A program made the translations under genes and the position numbers. A model generated the notes under the pieces. It saw only the letters and a list, made by a program, of their open reading frames with translations. It did no database searches and was not told the origin of the DNA. DNA of 64,000 nt from Saururus chinensis (Eukaryota; Streptophyta; Magnoliopsida; Piperales; Saururaceae): NCBI GenBank assembly GCA_035235625.1, contig CP141146.1, positions 26,592,501 to 26,656,500 of the forward strand, given 5' to 3'. Below, piece by piece: positions 32,201-48,474 of the stretch (its first letter is position 1; each line of letters begins with the position of its first letter).

Positions 32201-35200
32201 AATTCTTCTTTTTGACCTATATATGAATTGGTTTTCATAGTAGTTCCATTATTGTCAACATTTAAAATATGTTCATATATTTTTCACAACACAGAATATC
32301 ATTTTGTCTTGACATTAAATACACTAACTCTTTATTTACTTAATAATTCCATTGTGGGACCAAACTGCCATGGATATCACGATGCCCACTTGTGCAAATT
32401 GATGTTTAGAACTGAGGTAGCTTGCAAACCTCTATGAACTCCCCTGTCATTGGACAATCTTTATTTCACTTGTCAGCTTTGCAACAAGAAATTGGTTCTT
32501 AATCCTTTTGTTCGTTATCCTTATGACGTTCTGAACTTTGCTGCATAACTTTCTACACCTAATCAGCATTGAAAAGGCTGTCTTGAGGCATTTAATTTCT
32601 GAACTTTTGCCGAAGAGTTTACAAGAATGTAACAATATAATTTAGATCATGAAGAAAAGAATTACATGGGCCAAAAGCTATAATACATACATATTATCAT
32701 GGATGATGAGGCTCCGGATATGCAAATCTGTAAGGAAACATATGGGAGATCATTATTTGAGTAATTTGAGTGTGTATTTGATTGTTATGCAATTATTCTA
32801 TTAGATATTCAATAAAGAAAATATTTTTCTACTCCTCGTTCTTCTTTTTGTTTTCAGAGAAGCTTACCAAGATTAAAAATTCTTCTTTTTCACCTATATA
32901 TGGATTTGTTTTCATAGTAGTTCCATTATTGTCATCATTTAAAATATGTTCAATTATTTTTCACAACATGGATTATCTTTTTGTCATGACATTAAACACA
33001 CTAACTCTTTATTTACATAATAATTCCATTGTGGGACCAAACTGCCATGGATATCACGATGCCCACTTGTGCAAATTGATGTTTATAACTGAGGTAGCTT
33101 GCAAACCTCTATGAACTCCCCTGTCATTGGACAATCTTTATTTCACTTGTCAGCTTTGCAACAAGAAATTGGTTCTTAATCCTTTTATTCATTATCCTTA
33201 TGACGTTCTGAACTTTGCTGCATAACTTTCTACACCTAATCAGCATTGAAAAGGCTGTCTTGTGGCATTTAATTTCTGATATTTTGCCGAAGAGTTTACA
33301 AGATTGTAACAATATAATTTAAATCATGAAGAAAAGAATTACATGGGCCAAAATCTATAATACATACATATTATGATGGATGATGAGGGTCCGGATATGC
33401 AAATCTGTAAGGAAACATATGGGAGATCATTATTTGAGTAATTTGAGTGTATATTCGATTGTTATGCAATTATTCTATTTGATATTCAATAAAGAAAATA
33501 TTTTTCTACTCCTCGTTCGTCTTTTTGTTTTCAGAGAAGCTTACCAAGATTAAAAATTCTTCTTTTTCACCTATATATGGATTTGTTTTCATAGTAGTTC
33601 CATTATTGTCGTCATTTAAAATATGTTCATTTATTTTTCACAACATAGATTATCTTTTTGTCTTGACATTAAACACACTAACTCTTTATTTACTTAATAA
33701 TTCCATTGTGGGACGAAACTGCCATAGATATCACGATGCCCACTTTTGCAAATTGTTGTTTATAACTGAGGTAGCTTGTCAATCTCTATGAACTCCCCTG
33801 TCATGGGACAATCTTTATTTCACTTGTTAGCTTTGCAATAACGAATTGGTTCTTAATCCTGTTGTTCATTATCTTTATGACGTTCTGAAATTTGCTGCAT
33901 AACCTTCTACACCTGATCTGCTTTGAAAAGGCTAACTTGTGGCATTTAATTTTTGAAGTTTTGCCTAAGAGTTTACAAGAATGTAACAATATAATTTAAA
34001 TCATGAAGAAATGAATCACATGAGGCAAAATCTATAATACATACATATTATGATGGATGATCAGGGTCTGGATATGCAAATCTGTAAGGAAACATATGGG
34101 AGATCATTATTTGAGTAATTTGAGTGTGTATTCGATTGTTATGCAATTATTCTATTAGACATTCAATAAAGAAAATATTTTTCTACTCCTTGTTCTTCTT
34201 TTTGTTTTCTGAGAAGCTTACCAAGATTAAAAATTCTTCTTTTTCACCTATATATGGATTTGTTTTCATAGTAGTTCCATTATTGTCATCATTTAAAATA
34301 TGTTCAATTATTTTTCACAACATGGATTATCTTTTTGTCATGACATTAAACACACTAACTCTTTATTTACTTAATAATTCCATTGCGGGACCAAACTACC
34401 ACGGATATCACGATGCCCACATGTGCAAATTGATGTTTATAACCGAGGTCGCTTGTAAATCTCTATGAACTCCCCTGTCGTTGGACCATCTTTATTTCAC
34501 TTGTCAGCTTTGCTACAACAAATTGGTTCTTAATCCTGTTGTTCATTATCTTTATGACGTTCTGAACTTTGCTACATAACTTTCTATACCTGATCTGCAT
34601 TGAAAAGGCTGACTTGTGGCATTTAATTTCTGAACTTTTGCCTAAGAGTTTGCAAGAATGTAACAATATAATTTAAATCATGAAGAAAAGAATTACATGG
34701 GCCAAAATCTATAATACATACATATTATGATGGATGATGAGGGTCCGGATATGCAAATCTGTAAGGAAACATATGGGAGATCATTATTTAAGTAATTTGA
34801 GTCTGTATTCGATTGTTATGCAATTATTCTATTAGACATTCAATAAAGAAAATATTTTTCTACTCCTTGTTCTTCTTTTTGTTTTCTGAGAAGCTTACCA
34901 AGATTGAAAATTCTTCATTTTCACCTATATATGGATTTCTTTTCATAGTAGTTCCATTATTGTCATCATTTAAAATATGTTCATTTATTTTTCACAACGT
35001 AGATTATCTTTTTGTCCTGACATTAAACACACTAACTCTTTAATTACTTAATAATTCCATTGTGGGACCAAACTGCCATGGATATCACGATGCCCACTTG
35101 TGCAAATTGATGTTTATAACTGAGGTAGCTTGCAAACCTCTATGAACTCCCCTGTCATTGGACAATCTTTATTTCACTTGTCAGCTTTGCAACAAGAAAT

Positions 35201-37650
35201 TGGTTCTTAATCCTTTTGTTCGTTATCCTTATGACGTTCTGAACTTTGCTGCATAACTTTCTACACCTAATCAGCATTGAAAAGGCTGTCTTGTGGCATT
35301 TAATTTCTGAACTTTTGCCGAAGAGTTTACAAGAATGTAACAATATAATTTAAATCATGAAGAAAAGAATTACATGGGCCAAAATCTATAATACATACAT
35401 ATTATGATGGATGATGAGGGTCCGGATATGCAAATCTGTAAGGAAACATATGGGAGATCATTACTTGAGTAATTTGAGTGTGTATTCGATTGTTATGCAA
35501 TTATTCTATTAGATATTCAATAAAGAATGTATTTTTCTACTCCTTGTTCTTCTTTTTGTTTTCTGAGAAGCTTACCAAGATTAAAAATTCTTCTTTTTCA
35601 CCTATATATGGATTTGTTTTCATAGTAGTTCCATTATTGTCGTCATTTAAAATATGTTCATTTATTTTTCACAACATAGATTATCTTTTTGTCATGACAT
35701 TAAACACACTAACTCTTTATTTACTTAATAATTCCATTGCGGGACCAAACTACCACGGATATCACGATGCCCACATGTGCAAATTGATGTTTATAACCGA
35801 GGTCGCTTGTAAATCTCTATGAACTCCCCTGTCGTTGGACCATCTTTATTTCACTTGTCAGCTTTGCTACAACAAATTGGTTCTTAATCCTGTTGTTCAT
35901 TATCTTTATGACGTTCTGAACTTTGCTACATAACTTTCTATACCTGATCTGCATTGAAAAGGCGGACTTGTGGCATTTAATTTCTGAGCTTTTGCGTAAG
36001 AGTTTGCAAGAATGTAACAATATAATTTAAATCATGAAGAAAAGAATTACATGGGCCAAAATCTATAATACATACATATTATGATGGATGATGAGGGTCC
36101 GGATATGCAAATCTGTAAGGAAACGTATGGGAGATCATTATTTGAGTAATTTGAGTCTGTATTCGATTGTTATGCAACTATTCTATTAGACATTCAATAA
36201 AGAAAATATTTTTCTACTCCTTGTTCTTCTTTTTGTTTTCTGAGAAGCTTACCAAGATTGAAAATTCTTCTTTTTCACCTATATATGGATTTCTTTTCAT
36301 AGTAGTTCCATTATTGTCATCATTTAAAATATGTTCATTTATTTTTCACAACGTAGATTATCTTTTTGTCCTGACATTAAACACACTAACTCTTTATTTA
36401 CTTAATAATTCCATTGTGGGACCAAACTGCCATGGATATCACGATGCCCACTTGTGCAAATTGATGTTTATAACTGAGGTAGCTTGCAAACCTCTATGAA
36501 CTCCCCTGTCATTGGACAATCTTTATTTCACTTGTCAGCTTTGCAACAAGAAATTGGTTCTTAATCCTTTTGTTCATTATCCTTATGACGTTCTGAACTT
36601 TGCTGCATAACTTTCTACACCTAATCAGCATTGAAAAGGCTGTCTTGTGGCATTTAATTTCTGAACTTTTGCCTAAGAGTTTACAGGAATGTAACAATAT
36701 AATTTAAATCATGAAGAAAAGAATTACATGAGTCAAAATCTATAATACATACATATTATGAAGGACGATCAGGGGCTGGAGATGCAAATCTATAAGGAAA
36801 CATATGGGAGATCATTATTTCAGTAATTTGAGCGTGTCTTCGGTTGTTAAGCAATTATTCTATTAGACATTCAATAAAGAAAATATTTGTCTACTCCTTG
36901 TTCTTCTTTTTGTTTTCTGAGAAGCTTACCAAGATTAAAAATTCTTCTTTTTGACCTATATATGAATTGGTTTTCATAGTAGTTCCATTATTGTCAACAT
37001 TTAAAATATGTTCATTTATTTTTCACAACACAGAATATCATTTTGTCATGACATTAAATACACTAACTCTTTATTTACTTAATAATTCCATTGCGGCACC
37101 AAACTACCATGGATATCACGATGCCCACTTGTGCAAATTGATGTTTATAACTGAGGTAGCTTGTAAATCTCTATGAACTCTCCTGTCCTTGGACAATCTT
37201 TATTTCACTTGTCAGCTTTGCTACAACAAATTGGTTCTTAATCCTGTTGTTCATTATCTTTATGACGTTCTGAACTTTGCTACATAACTTTCTATCCCTG
37301 ATCTGCATTGAAAAGGCTGACTTGTGGCATTTAATTTCTGAGCTCTTTCCTAAGAGTTTACAAGAATAGAACAATATAATTTAAATCATGAAGAAAAGAA
37401 TTACATGTGCCAAAATCTATAATACACACATATTATGATGGACGATCAGGGGCTGGAGATGCAAATCTTTAAGGAAACATATGGGAGATCATTATTTCAA
37501 TAATTTGAGCGTGTCTTTGATTGTTATGCAATTAATCTATTAGACATTCAAGAAAGAAAATATTTCTCTACTCCTTGTTCTTCTTTTTGTTTTTTGAGAA
37601 GCTTACCAAGATTAAAAATTCTTCGTTTTCACCTATATATGAATTGGTTT
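26241..37650 (+). repeat. Proximal part of the array: diverged, alternating dimers (about 1354 bp)
   Basis: Two monomer types tend to alternate. One has tcattggacaatc...acaagaaattgg...ccttttgttc; the other has tcgttggaccatc...acaacaaattgg...cctgttgttc. Same-type copies recur at about 1354 bp, for example at 31093 and 32447, 34463 and 35817, and 35155 and 36509. Neighbouring monomers differ more than dimers do, so the dimer was once the unit of amplification. The alternation is imperfect near 31-33 kb. Confidence 0.75.
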
Positions 37651-40600
37651 TCATAGTAGTTCCATTATTGTCAACATTTAAAATATGTTCATTTATTTTT
37701 CACAACATAGATTATCTTTTCGTCATGACATTAAACACAGTAACCCTTTATTTACTTAATAATTCCATTGTGGGACCAAACTGCCACGGATATCACGACG
37801 CCCACTTGTGCAAATTGATGTTTATAACTGAGGTAGCTTGTAAATCTCTATGAACTCCCCTGTCGTTGGACCATCTTTATTTTACGTGTCAGCTTTGCAA
37901 CAACAAATTGGTTCTTAATCTTGTTGTTCATTATCTTTATGACGTTCTGAACTTTGCTGCATAACCTTCTACACCTGATCTGCACTGAAAAGGCTGACTT
38001 GTGGCATTTAATTTCAGAACTTTTTCCTAAGAGTCTACAAGAATGGAACAATATAATTTAAATCATGAAGAAAAGAATTACATGTGCCAAAATCTATAAT
38101 ACGTACATATTATGATGGACGATTAGGGGCTGGAGATGCAAATCTTTAAGGACACATATGGGAGATCATTATTTCAATAATTTGAGCGTGTCTTTGATTG
38201 TTATGCAATAATCTATTAGACATTCAAGAAAGAAAATATTTCTCTACTCCTTGTTCTTCTTTAAGTCTTCTGAGAAACTTACCAAGATTAAAAATTCTTC
38301 TATTTGACCTATGTATGAATTGGTTTTCATAGTAGTTCCTTTATTGTCAACATTTAAAATATGATCATTTATTTTTCGCAACATAGATTATCTTTTTGTC
38401 ATGACATTAAACACACTAACTCTTTATTTACATAATAATTCCATTGTGGGACCAAACTGCCACGGATATCACGACGCCCACTTGTGCAAATTGTTGTTTA
38501 TAAGAGAGGTAGCTTGTAAATCTCTATGAACTCCCCTGTCGTTGGACCATCTTTATTTTACTTGTCAGCTTTGCAACAACAAAATGGTTCTTAATCCTGT
38601 TGTTCACTATCTTTATGACATTCTGAACTTTGTTGCATAACCTTCTACACCTCATCTGCATTGAAAAGGCGGACTTTTGGCATTTAATTTTTGAACTTTT
38701 GCCTAAGAGTTTACAAGAATGTAACAATATAATTTAATTCATGAAGAAAAGAATTACATGGGCCAAAATCCATAATACATACATATTATGATGAATGATC
38801 AGGGTCTGGATATGCAAATCTGTAAGGAAACATATGGGAGATCATTATTTGAGTAATTTGAGTGTGTATTCGATTGTTATGTAATTATTCTATTAGATAT
38901 TCAATAAAGAAAATATTTTTCTACTCCTTGTTCTTCTTTTTGTTCTCTGAGAAGCTTACCAATATTAGAAATTCTTGTTTTTCACCTATATATGAATTGG
39001 TTTTCATAGTAGTTTCATTATTGTCATCATTTAAAATATGTTCATTTATTTTACTCAACATTGATTATCTTTTTGTCATGACATTAAACACAGTAACTCT
39101 TTATTTACTTAATAATTCCATTGGGGGACCAAACTGCCACGCATATCACGATGCGCACTTGTGCAAATTGATGTTTATAACTGAAGTAGCTTGTAAATCT
39201 CTATGAACTTCCCTGTCGTTGGACCATCTTTATTTCACTTGTCAGCTTTGCAACAACAAAATGGTTCTTAATCCTGTTGTTCACTATCTTTATGACATTC
39301 TGAACTTTGTTGCATAACCTTCTACACCTCATCTGCCTTGAAAAGGCGGACTTTTGGCATTTAATTTTTGAACTTTTGCCTAAGAGTTTACAAGAATGTA
39401 ACAATATAATTTAATTCATAAAGAAAAGAATTACATGGGCAAAAATCCATATTACATACATATTATCATGGATGATCAGGGTCTGGATATGCAAATCTGT
39501 AAGGAAACATATGGGAGATCATTATTTGAGTAATTTGAGTGTGTATTCGATTGTTATGTAATTATTCTATTAGACTTTCAATAGAAAATATTTTTCTACT
39601 CCTTGTTCTTCTTTTTGTTTTCTGAGAAGCTTACCAAGATTAAAAATTCTTCTTTTTCACCTATATATGGATTGGTTTTCATAGTAGTTCCATTATTGTC
39701 ATCATTTAAAATATGTTCATTTATTTTTCTCAGCATTGATTATCTTTTTGTCATGACATTAAACACACTAACTCTTTATTTACTTAATAATTCCATTGTG
39801 GGACCAAACTGCCATGGATATCACGATGCCCAGTTGTGCAAATTGATGTTTATAACTGAGGTAGCTTGTAAATCTCTATGAACTCCCTTGTCATTGGACA
39901 ATCTTTATCTCACATGTCAGCTTTGCAACAAGAAATTGGTTCTTAATCCTTTTGTTCATTATCCTTATGATGTTCTGAACTTTGCTGCATAACCTTCTAC
40001 ACCTAATCTGCATTGAAAAGGCTGACTTGTGGCATTTAATTTTTGAACTTTTGCCTAAGTGTTTACATGAATGTAACAATATAATTTAAATTATGAAGAA
40101 AAGAATTACATGTGCCAAAATCTATAATACATACATATTATGATGGACGATCGTGGGCTGGAGATGCAAATCTATAAGGAAACAAATGGGAGATCATTAT
40201 TTCAGTAATTTGAGCGTGTCTTTGATTGTTATGCAACTAATCTGTAAGACATTCAAGAACGAAATTAATTCTCTACCCCTTGTTCTTCTTTTTGTTTTCT
40301 GAGAAGCCTACCAAGATTAAAAATTCTTCTTTTTGACCTATATATGAATTGGTTTTCATAGTAGTTCCATTATTGTCAACATTTAAAATATGTTCATTTC
40401 TTTTTCACAACATAGATTATCTTTTTGTCATGACATTAAACACACTAACTCTTTATTTACTTAATAATTCCATTGTGAGACCAAACTGCCACGTATATCA
40501 CGATGCCCACTTGTGCAAATTGATGTTTATAACTGAGGTAGCTTGTAAATCTTTATGAACTCCCTTGTCATTGGACAATCTTTATCTCACTTGTCAGCTT

Positions 40601-42941
40601 TGCAACAAGAAATTGGTTCTTAATCCTTTTGTTCATTATCCTTATGACGTTCTGAACTTTGCTGCATAACTTTCTACACCTAATCGGCATTGAAAAGGCT
40701 GACTTGTGGCATTTAATTATTGATCTTTTGCCTAAGAGTTTACAGGAATGTAACAAAATAATTTAAATTATGAAGAAAAGAATTACATGTGCCAAAATCT
40801 ATAATACATACATATTATGATGGACGATCAGGGGCTGGAGATGCAAATCTATAAGGAAACAAATGGGAGATCATTATTTCAGTAATTTGAGCGTGTCTTT
40901 GATTGTTATGCAACTAATCTGTAAGACATTCAAGAAAGAAATTATTTCTCTACTCCTTGTTCTTCTTTTTGTTTTCTGACAAGCCAACCAAGATTAAAAA
41001 TTCTTCTTTTTGACCTATATATGAATTGGTTTTCATAGTAGTTCCATTATTGTCAACATTTAAAATATCTTCATTTCTTTTTCACAACATAGATTATCTT
41101 TTTATCATGACATTAAACACACTAACTCTTTATTTACTTTATAATTCCATTGTGGGACCAAACTGCCACGTATATCACGATGCCCACTTGTGCAAATTGA
41201 TGTTTATAACTGAAGTAGCTGGTAAATCTCTATGAACTTCCCTGTCGTTGGACCATCTTTATTTCACTTGTCAGCTTTGCAACAACAAATTGGTTCTTAA
41301 TCCTGTTGTTCACTATCTTTATGACGTTCTGAACTTTGCTGCTTAACCTTCTACACCTCATCTGCATTGAAAAGGCAGACTTGTGGCATTTAATTTCTGA
41401 TCTTTTGCCTAAGATTTTACAAGAATGTACCAATATAATTTAAATCATGAAGAAAAGAATTACATGGGCCAAAATCCATAATACATACATATTATGATGG
41501 ATGATCAGGTTCTGGATATGCAAATCTGTAAGGAAACATATGGGAGATCACTATTTGAGTAATTTGAGTGTGTATTCGATTGTTATGTAATTATTCTATT
41601 AGACATTCAATAGAAAATATTTTTCTACTCCTTGTTCTTCTTTTTGTTTTCTGAGAAGCTTACCAAGATTAAAAATTCTTCTTTTTCACCTATATATGGA
41701 TTGGTTTTCATAGTAGTTCCATTATTGTCATCATTTAAAATGTGTTCATTTATTTTTCTCAACATAGATTATCTTTTTGTCATGACATTAAACACACTAA
41801 CTCTTTTTTTACTTAATAATTCCATTGTGGGACCAAGCGCCATGTATATCACGATGCCCGCTTGTGCAAATTGTTGTTTATAACTGAGGTAGCTTGTAAA
41901 TCTCTATGAACTCCCCTGTCGTTGGACCATCTTTATTTTACTTGTCAGCTTTGCAACAACAAATTGGTTCTTAATCTTGTTGTTCATTATCTTTATGACG
42001 TTCTGAACTTTGCTGCATAACCTTCTACACCTGATCTGCATTGAAAAGGCTGACTTGTGGCATTTAATTTCTGAACTTTTTCCTAAGAGTTTACAAGAAT
42101 GTAACAATATAATTTAAATCATGAAGAAAAGAATTACATGTGCCAAAATCTATAATACATACATATTATGATGGATGATCAGGGTCTTGATATGTAAATC
42201 TGTAAGGAAACATATGGGAGATCATTATTTGAGTGAATTGAGTGTGTATTCGATTGTTATACAACTATTCTATTAGACATTCAATAAAGAAAATATATTT
42301 CTACTCCTTTGTCTTCTTTTTGTTTTCTGAGAAGCTTACCGAGAATAAAAATTCTTCTTTTTCACCTATATATGAATTGGTTTTCATAGTAGTTCCATTA
42401 TTGTCAACATTTAAAATATGTTCATTTATTTTTCACAACATAGATTATCTTTTTCTCATGACATTAAACACACTAACTCTTTATTTACTTAATAATTCCA
42501 TTGAGGGACCAAACTGCCATGGATATCACGATGCCCACTTGTGCAAATTGATGTTTATAACTGAGGTAGCTTGTAAATCTCTATCAACTCCCCTGTCAAT
42601 GGACAATCTTTATTTCACTTGTCAGCTGTGCAACAACAAATTGGTTCTTAATCCTTTTGTTCATTATCCTTATGATGTTCTGAACTTTGCTGCATAACCT
42701 TCTACACCTAATCAGCATTGATAAGGGTGACTTGTGGCATTTAATTTTTGAACTTTTACCTAAGAGTTTACAGGAATGTAACAATGTAATTTAAATCATG
42801 AAGAAAAGAATTATGTGTGCCAAAATCTATAATACATACGTATTATGATGGACGATCATGGGCTAGAAATGCAAATCTTTAAGGAAACATATGGGAGATC
42901 ATTATTTCAGTAATTTGAGCGTGTCTTTGATTGTTATGCAA
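37651..42941 (+). repeat. Array block A (5.3 kb), near-identical to 48475-53764
   Basis: This block recurs 10.82 kb downstream with only scattered differences. It shares rare variants such as cttttcgtcatgac with cagtaaccc, ttctttaagtc, tttcgcaacatag, and gaccaagcgcc. It comprises about four unique monomers followed by one four-monomer higher-order repeat that starts near 40233. Confidence 0.85.
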
Positions 42942-45900
42942 CTAATCTGTAAGACATTCAAGAACGAAATTAATTCTCTACCCCTTGTTCTTCTTTTTGT
43001 TTTCTGAGAAGCCTACCAAGATTAAAAATTCTTCTTTTTGACCTATATATGAATTGGTTTTCATAGTAGTTCCATTATTGTCAACATTTAAAATATGTTC
43101 ATTTCTTTTTCACAACATAGATTATCTTTTTGTCATGACATTAAACACACTAACTCTTTATTTACTTAATAATTCCATTGTGAGACCAAACTGCCACGTA
43201 TATCACGATGCCCACTTGTGCAAATTGATGTTTATAACTGAGGTAGCTTGTAAATCTTTATGAACTCCCTTGTCATTGGACAATCTTTATCTCACTTGTC
43301 AGCTTTGCAACAAGAAATTGGTTCTTAATCCTTTTGTTCATTATCGTTATGACGTTCTGAACTTTGCTGCATAACTTTCTACACCTAATCGGCATTGAAA
43401 AGGCTGACTTGTGGCATTTAATTATTGATCTTTTGCCTAAGAGTTTACAGGAATGTAACAAAATAATTTAAATTATGAAGAAAAGAATTACATGTGCCAA
43501 AATCTATAATACATACATATTATGATGGACGATCAGGGGCTGGAGATGCAAATCTATAAGGAAACAAATGGGAGATCATTATTTCAGTAATTTGAGCGTG
43601 TCTTTGATTGTTATGCAACTAATCTGTAAGACATTCAAGAAAGAAATTATTTCTCTACTCCTTGTTCTTCTTTTTGTTTTCTGACAAGCCAACCAAGATT
43701 AAAAATTCTTCTTTTTGACCTATATATGAATTGGTTTTCATAGTAGTTCCATTATTGTCAACATTTAAAATATCTTCATTTCTTTTTCACAACATAGATT
43801 ATCTTTTTATCATGACATTAAACACACTAACTCTTTATTTACTTTATAATTCCATTGTGGGACCAAACTGCCACGTATATCACGATGCCCACTTGTGCAA
43901 ATTGATGTTTATAACTGAAGTAGCTGGTAAATCTCTATGAACTTCCCTGTCGTTGGACCATCTTTATTTCACTTGTCAGCTTTGCAACAACAAATTGGTT
44001 CTTAATCCTGTTGTTCACTATCTTTATGACGTTCTGAACTTTGCTGCTTAACCTTCTACACCTCATCTGCATTGAAAAGGCAGACTTGTGGCATTTAATT
44101 TCTGATCTTTTGCCTAAGATTTTACAAGAATGTACCAATATAATTTAAATCATGAAGAAAAAGAATTACATGGGCCAAAATCCATAATACATACATATTA
44201 TGATGGATGATCAGGTTCTGGATATGCAAATCTGTAAGGAAACATATGGGAGATCACTATTTGAGTAATTTGAGTGTGTATTCGATTGTTATGTAATTAT
44301 TCTATTAGACATTCAATAGAAAATATTTTTCTACTCCTTGTTCTTCTTTTTGTTTTCTGAGAAGCTTACCAAGATTAAAAATTCTTCTTTTTCACCTATA
44401 TATGGATTGGTTTTCATAGTAGTTCCATTATTGTCATCATTTAAAATGTGTTCATTTATTTTTCTCAACATAGATTATCTTTTTGTCATGACATTAAACA
44501 CACTAACTCTTTTTTTACTTAATAATTCCATTGTGGGACCAAACTGCCATGTATATCACGATGCCCGCTTGTGCAAATTGTTGTTTATAACTGAGGTAGC
44601 TTGTAAATCTCTATGAACTCCCCTGTCGTTGGACCATCTTTATTTTACTTGTCAGCTTTGCAACAACAAATTGGTTCTTAATCTTGTTGTTCATTATCTT
44701 TATGACGTTCTGAACTTTGCTGCATAACCTTCTACACCTGATCTGCATTGAAAAGGCTGACTTGTGGCATTTAATTTCTGAACTTTTTCCTAAGAGTTTA
44801 CAAGAATGTAACAATATAATTTAAATCATGAAGAAAAGAATTACATGTGCCAAAATCTATAATACATACATATTATGATGGATGATCAGGGTCTTGATAT
44901 GTAAATCTGTAAGGAAACATATGGGAGATCATTATTTGAGTGAATTGAGTGTGTATTCGATTGTTATACAACTATTCTATTAGACATTCAATAAAGAAAA
45001 TATATTTCTACTCCTTTGTCTTCTTTTTTGTTTTCTGAGAAGCTTACCGAGAATAAAAATTCTTCTTTTTCACCTATATATGAATTGGTTTTCATAGTAG
45101 TTCCATTATTGTCAACATTTAAAATATGTTCATTTATTTTTCACAACATAGATTATCTTTTTCTCATGACATTAAACACACTAACTCTTTATTTACTTAA
45201 TAATTCCATTGAGGGACCAAACTGCCATGGATATCACGATGCCCACTTGTGCAAATTGATGTTTATAACTGAGGTAGCTTGTAAATCTCTATCAACTCCC
45301 CTGTCAATGGACAATCTTTATTTCACTTGTCAGCTGTGCAACAACAAATTGGTTCTTAATCCTTTTGTTCATTATCCTTATGATGTTCTGAACTTTGCTG
45401 CATAACCTTCTACACCTAATCAGCATTGATAAGGGTGACTTGTGGCATTTAATTTTTGAACTTTTACCTAAGAGTTTACAGGAATGTAACAATGTAATTT
45501 AAATCATGAAGAAAAGAATTATGTGTGCCAAAATCTATAATACATACGTATTATGATGGACGATCATGGGCTAGAAATGCAAATCTTTAAGGAAACATAT
45601 GGGAGATCATTATTTCAGTAATTTGAGCGTGTCTTTGATTGTTATGCAACTAATCAGCAAGACATTCAAGAACGAAATTAATTCTCTACCCCTTGTTCTT
45701 CTTTTTGTTTTCTGAGAAGCCTACCAAGATTAAAAATTCTTCTTTTTGACCTATATATGAATTGGTTTTCATAGTAGTTCCATTATTGTCAACATTTAAA
45801 ATATGTTCATTTCTTTTTCACAACATAGATTATCTTTTTGTCATGACATTAAACACACTAACTCTTTATTTACTTAATAATTCCATTGTGAGACCAAACT

Positions 45901-48350
45901 GCCACGTATATCACGATGCCCACTTGTGCAAATTGATGTTTATAACTGAGGTAGCTTGTAAATCTTTATGAACTCCCTTGTCATTGGACAATCTTTATCT
46001 CACTTGTCAGCTTTGCAACAAGAAATTGGTTCTTAATCCTTTTGTTCATTATCCTTATGACGTTCTGAACTTTGCTGCATAACTTTCTACACCTAATCGG
46101 CATTGAAAAGGCTGACTTGTGGCATTTAATTATTGATCTTTTGCCTAAGAGTTTACAGGAATGTAACAAAATAATTTAAATTATGAAGAAAAGAATTACA
46201 TGTGCCAAAATCTATAATACATACATATTATGATGGACGATCAAAATGGAGATGCAAATCTATAAGGAAACAAATGGGAGATCATTATTTCAGTAATTTG
46301 AGCGTGTCTTTGATTGTTATGCAACTAATCTGTAAGACATTCAAGAAAGAAATTATTTCTCTACTCCTTGTTCTTCTTTTTGTTTTCTGACAAGCCAACC
46401 AAGATTAAAAATTCTTCTTTTTGACCTATATATGAATTGGTTTTCATAGTAGTTCCATTATTGTCAACATTTAAAATATCTTCATTTCTTTTTCACAACA
46501 TAGATTATCTTTTTATCATGACATTAAACACACTAACTCTTTATTTACTTTATAATTCCATTGTGGGACCAAACTGCCACGTATATCACGATGCCCACTT
46601 GTGCAAATTGATGTTTATAACTGAAGTAGCTGGTAAATCTCTATGAACTTCCCTGTCGTTGGACCATCTTTATTTCACTTGTCAGCTTTGCAACAACAAA
46701 TTGGTTCTTAATCCTGTTGTTCACTATCTTTATGACGTTCTGAACTTTGCTGCTTAACCTTCTACACCTCATCTGCATTGAAAAGGCAGACTTGTGGCAT
46801 TTAATTTCTGATCTTTTGCCTAAGATTTTACAAGAATGTACCAATATAATTTAAATCATGAAGAAAAGAATTACATGGGCCAAAATCCATAATACATACA
46901 TATTATGATGGATGATCAGGTTCTGGATATGCAAATCTGTAAGGAAACATATGGGAGATCACTATTTGAGTAATTTGAGTGTGTATTCGATTGTTATGTA
47001 ATTATTCTATTAGACATTCAATAGAAAATATTTTTCTACTCCTTGTTCTTCTTTTTGTTTTCTCGAGAAGCTTACCAAGATTAAAAATTCTTCTTTTTCA
47101 CCTATATATGGATTGGTTTTCATAGTAGTTCCATTATTGTCATCATTTAAAATGTGTTCATTTATTTTTCTCAACATAGATTATCTTTTTGTCATGACAT
47201 TAAACACACTAACTCTTTTTTTACTTAATAATTCCATTGTGGGACCAAACTGCCATGTATATCACGATGCCCGCTTGTGCAAATTGTTGTTTATAACTGA
47301 GGTAGCTTGTAAATCTCTATGAACTCCCCTGTCGTTGGACCATCTTTATTTTACTTGTCAGCTTTGCAACAACAAATTGGTTCTTAATCTTGTTGTTCAT
47401 TATCTTTATGACGTTCGAACTTTGTCGCATAACCTTCTACACCTGATCTGCATTGAAAAGGCTGACTTGTGGCATTTAATTTCTGAACTTTTTCCTAAGA
47501 GTTTACAAGAATGTAACAATATAATTTAAATCATGAAGAAAAGAATTACATGTGCCAAAATCTATAATACATACATATTATGATGGATGATCAGGGTCTT
47601 GATATGTAAATCTGTAAGGAAACATATGGGAGATCATTATTTGAGTGAATTGAGTGTGTATTCGATTGTTATACAACTATTCTATTAGACATTCAATAAA
47701 GAAAATATATTTCTACTCCTTTGTCTTCTTTTTGTTTTCTGAGAAGCTTACCGAGAATAAAAATTCTTCTTTTTCACCTATATATGAATTGGTTTTCATA
47801 GTAGTTCCATTATTGTCAACATTTAAAATATGTTCATTTATTTTTCACAACATAGATTATCTTTTTCTCATGACATTAAACACACTAACTCTTTATTTAC
47901 TTAATAATTCCATTGAGGGACCAAACTGCCATGGATATCCACGATGCCCACTTGTGCAAATTGATGTTTATAACTGAGGTAGCTTGTAAATCTCTATCAA
48001 CTCCCCCTGTCAATGGACAATCTTTATTTCACTTGTCAGCTGTGCAACAACAAATTGGTTCTTAATCCTTTTGTTCATTATCCTTATGATGTTCTGAACT
48101 TTGCTGCATAACCTTCTACACCTAATCAGCATTGATAAGGGTGACTTGTGGCATTTAATTTTTGAACTTTTACCTAAGAGTTTACAGGAATGTAACAATG
48201 TAATTTAAATCATGAAGAAAAGAATTATGTGTGCCAAAATCTATAATACATACGTATTATGATGGACGATCATGGGCTAGAAATGCAAATCTTTAAGGAA
48301 ACATATGGGAGATCATTATTTCAGTAATTTGAGCGTGTCTTTGATTGTTA
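40233..48350 (+). repeat. Three tandem copies of the four-monomer higher-order repeat (about 2706 bp)
   Basis: Copies start near 40233, 42938 and 45644 at the marker gcaactaatc...agacattcaagaacg. The four monomers are distinguishable: a (agaccaaactgccacgta), b (tctgacaagccaacc and gtagctggtaa), c (ttcatttatttttctcaac and cccgcttgtgc), d (ttatacaactattc and cattgagggacc). Copies are nearly identical to each other. Monomer a carries gaacgaaattaattc in place of the usual gaaagaaaatatttc. Confidence 0.85.
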
Positions 48351-48474
48351 TGCAATTAATCTATTAGACATTCAAGAAAGAAAATATTTCTCTACTCCTT
48401 GTTCTTCTTTTTGTTTTCTGAGAAGCTTACCGAGATTAAAAATTCTTCTTTTTGACCTATATATGAATTAGTTT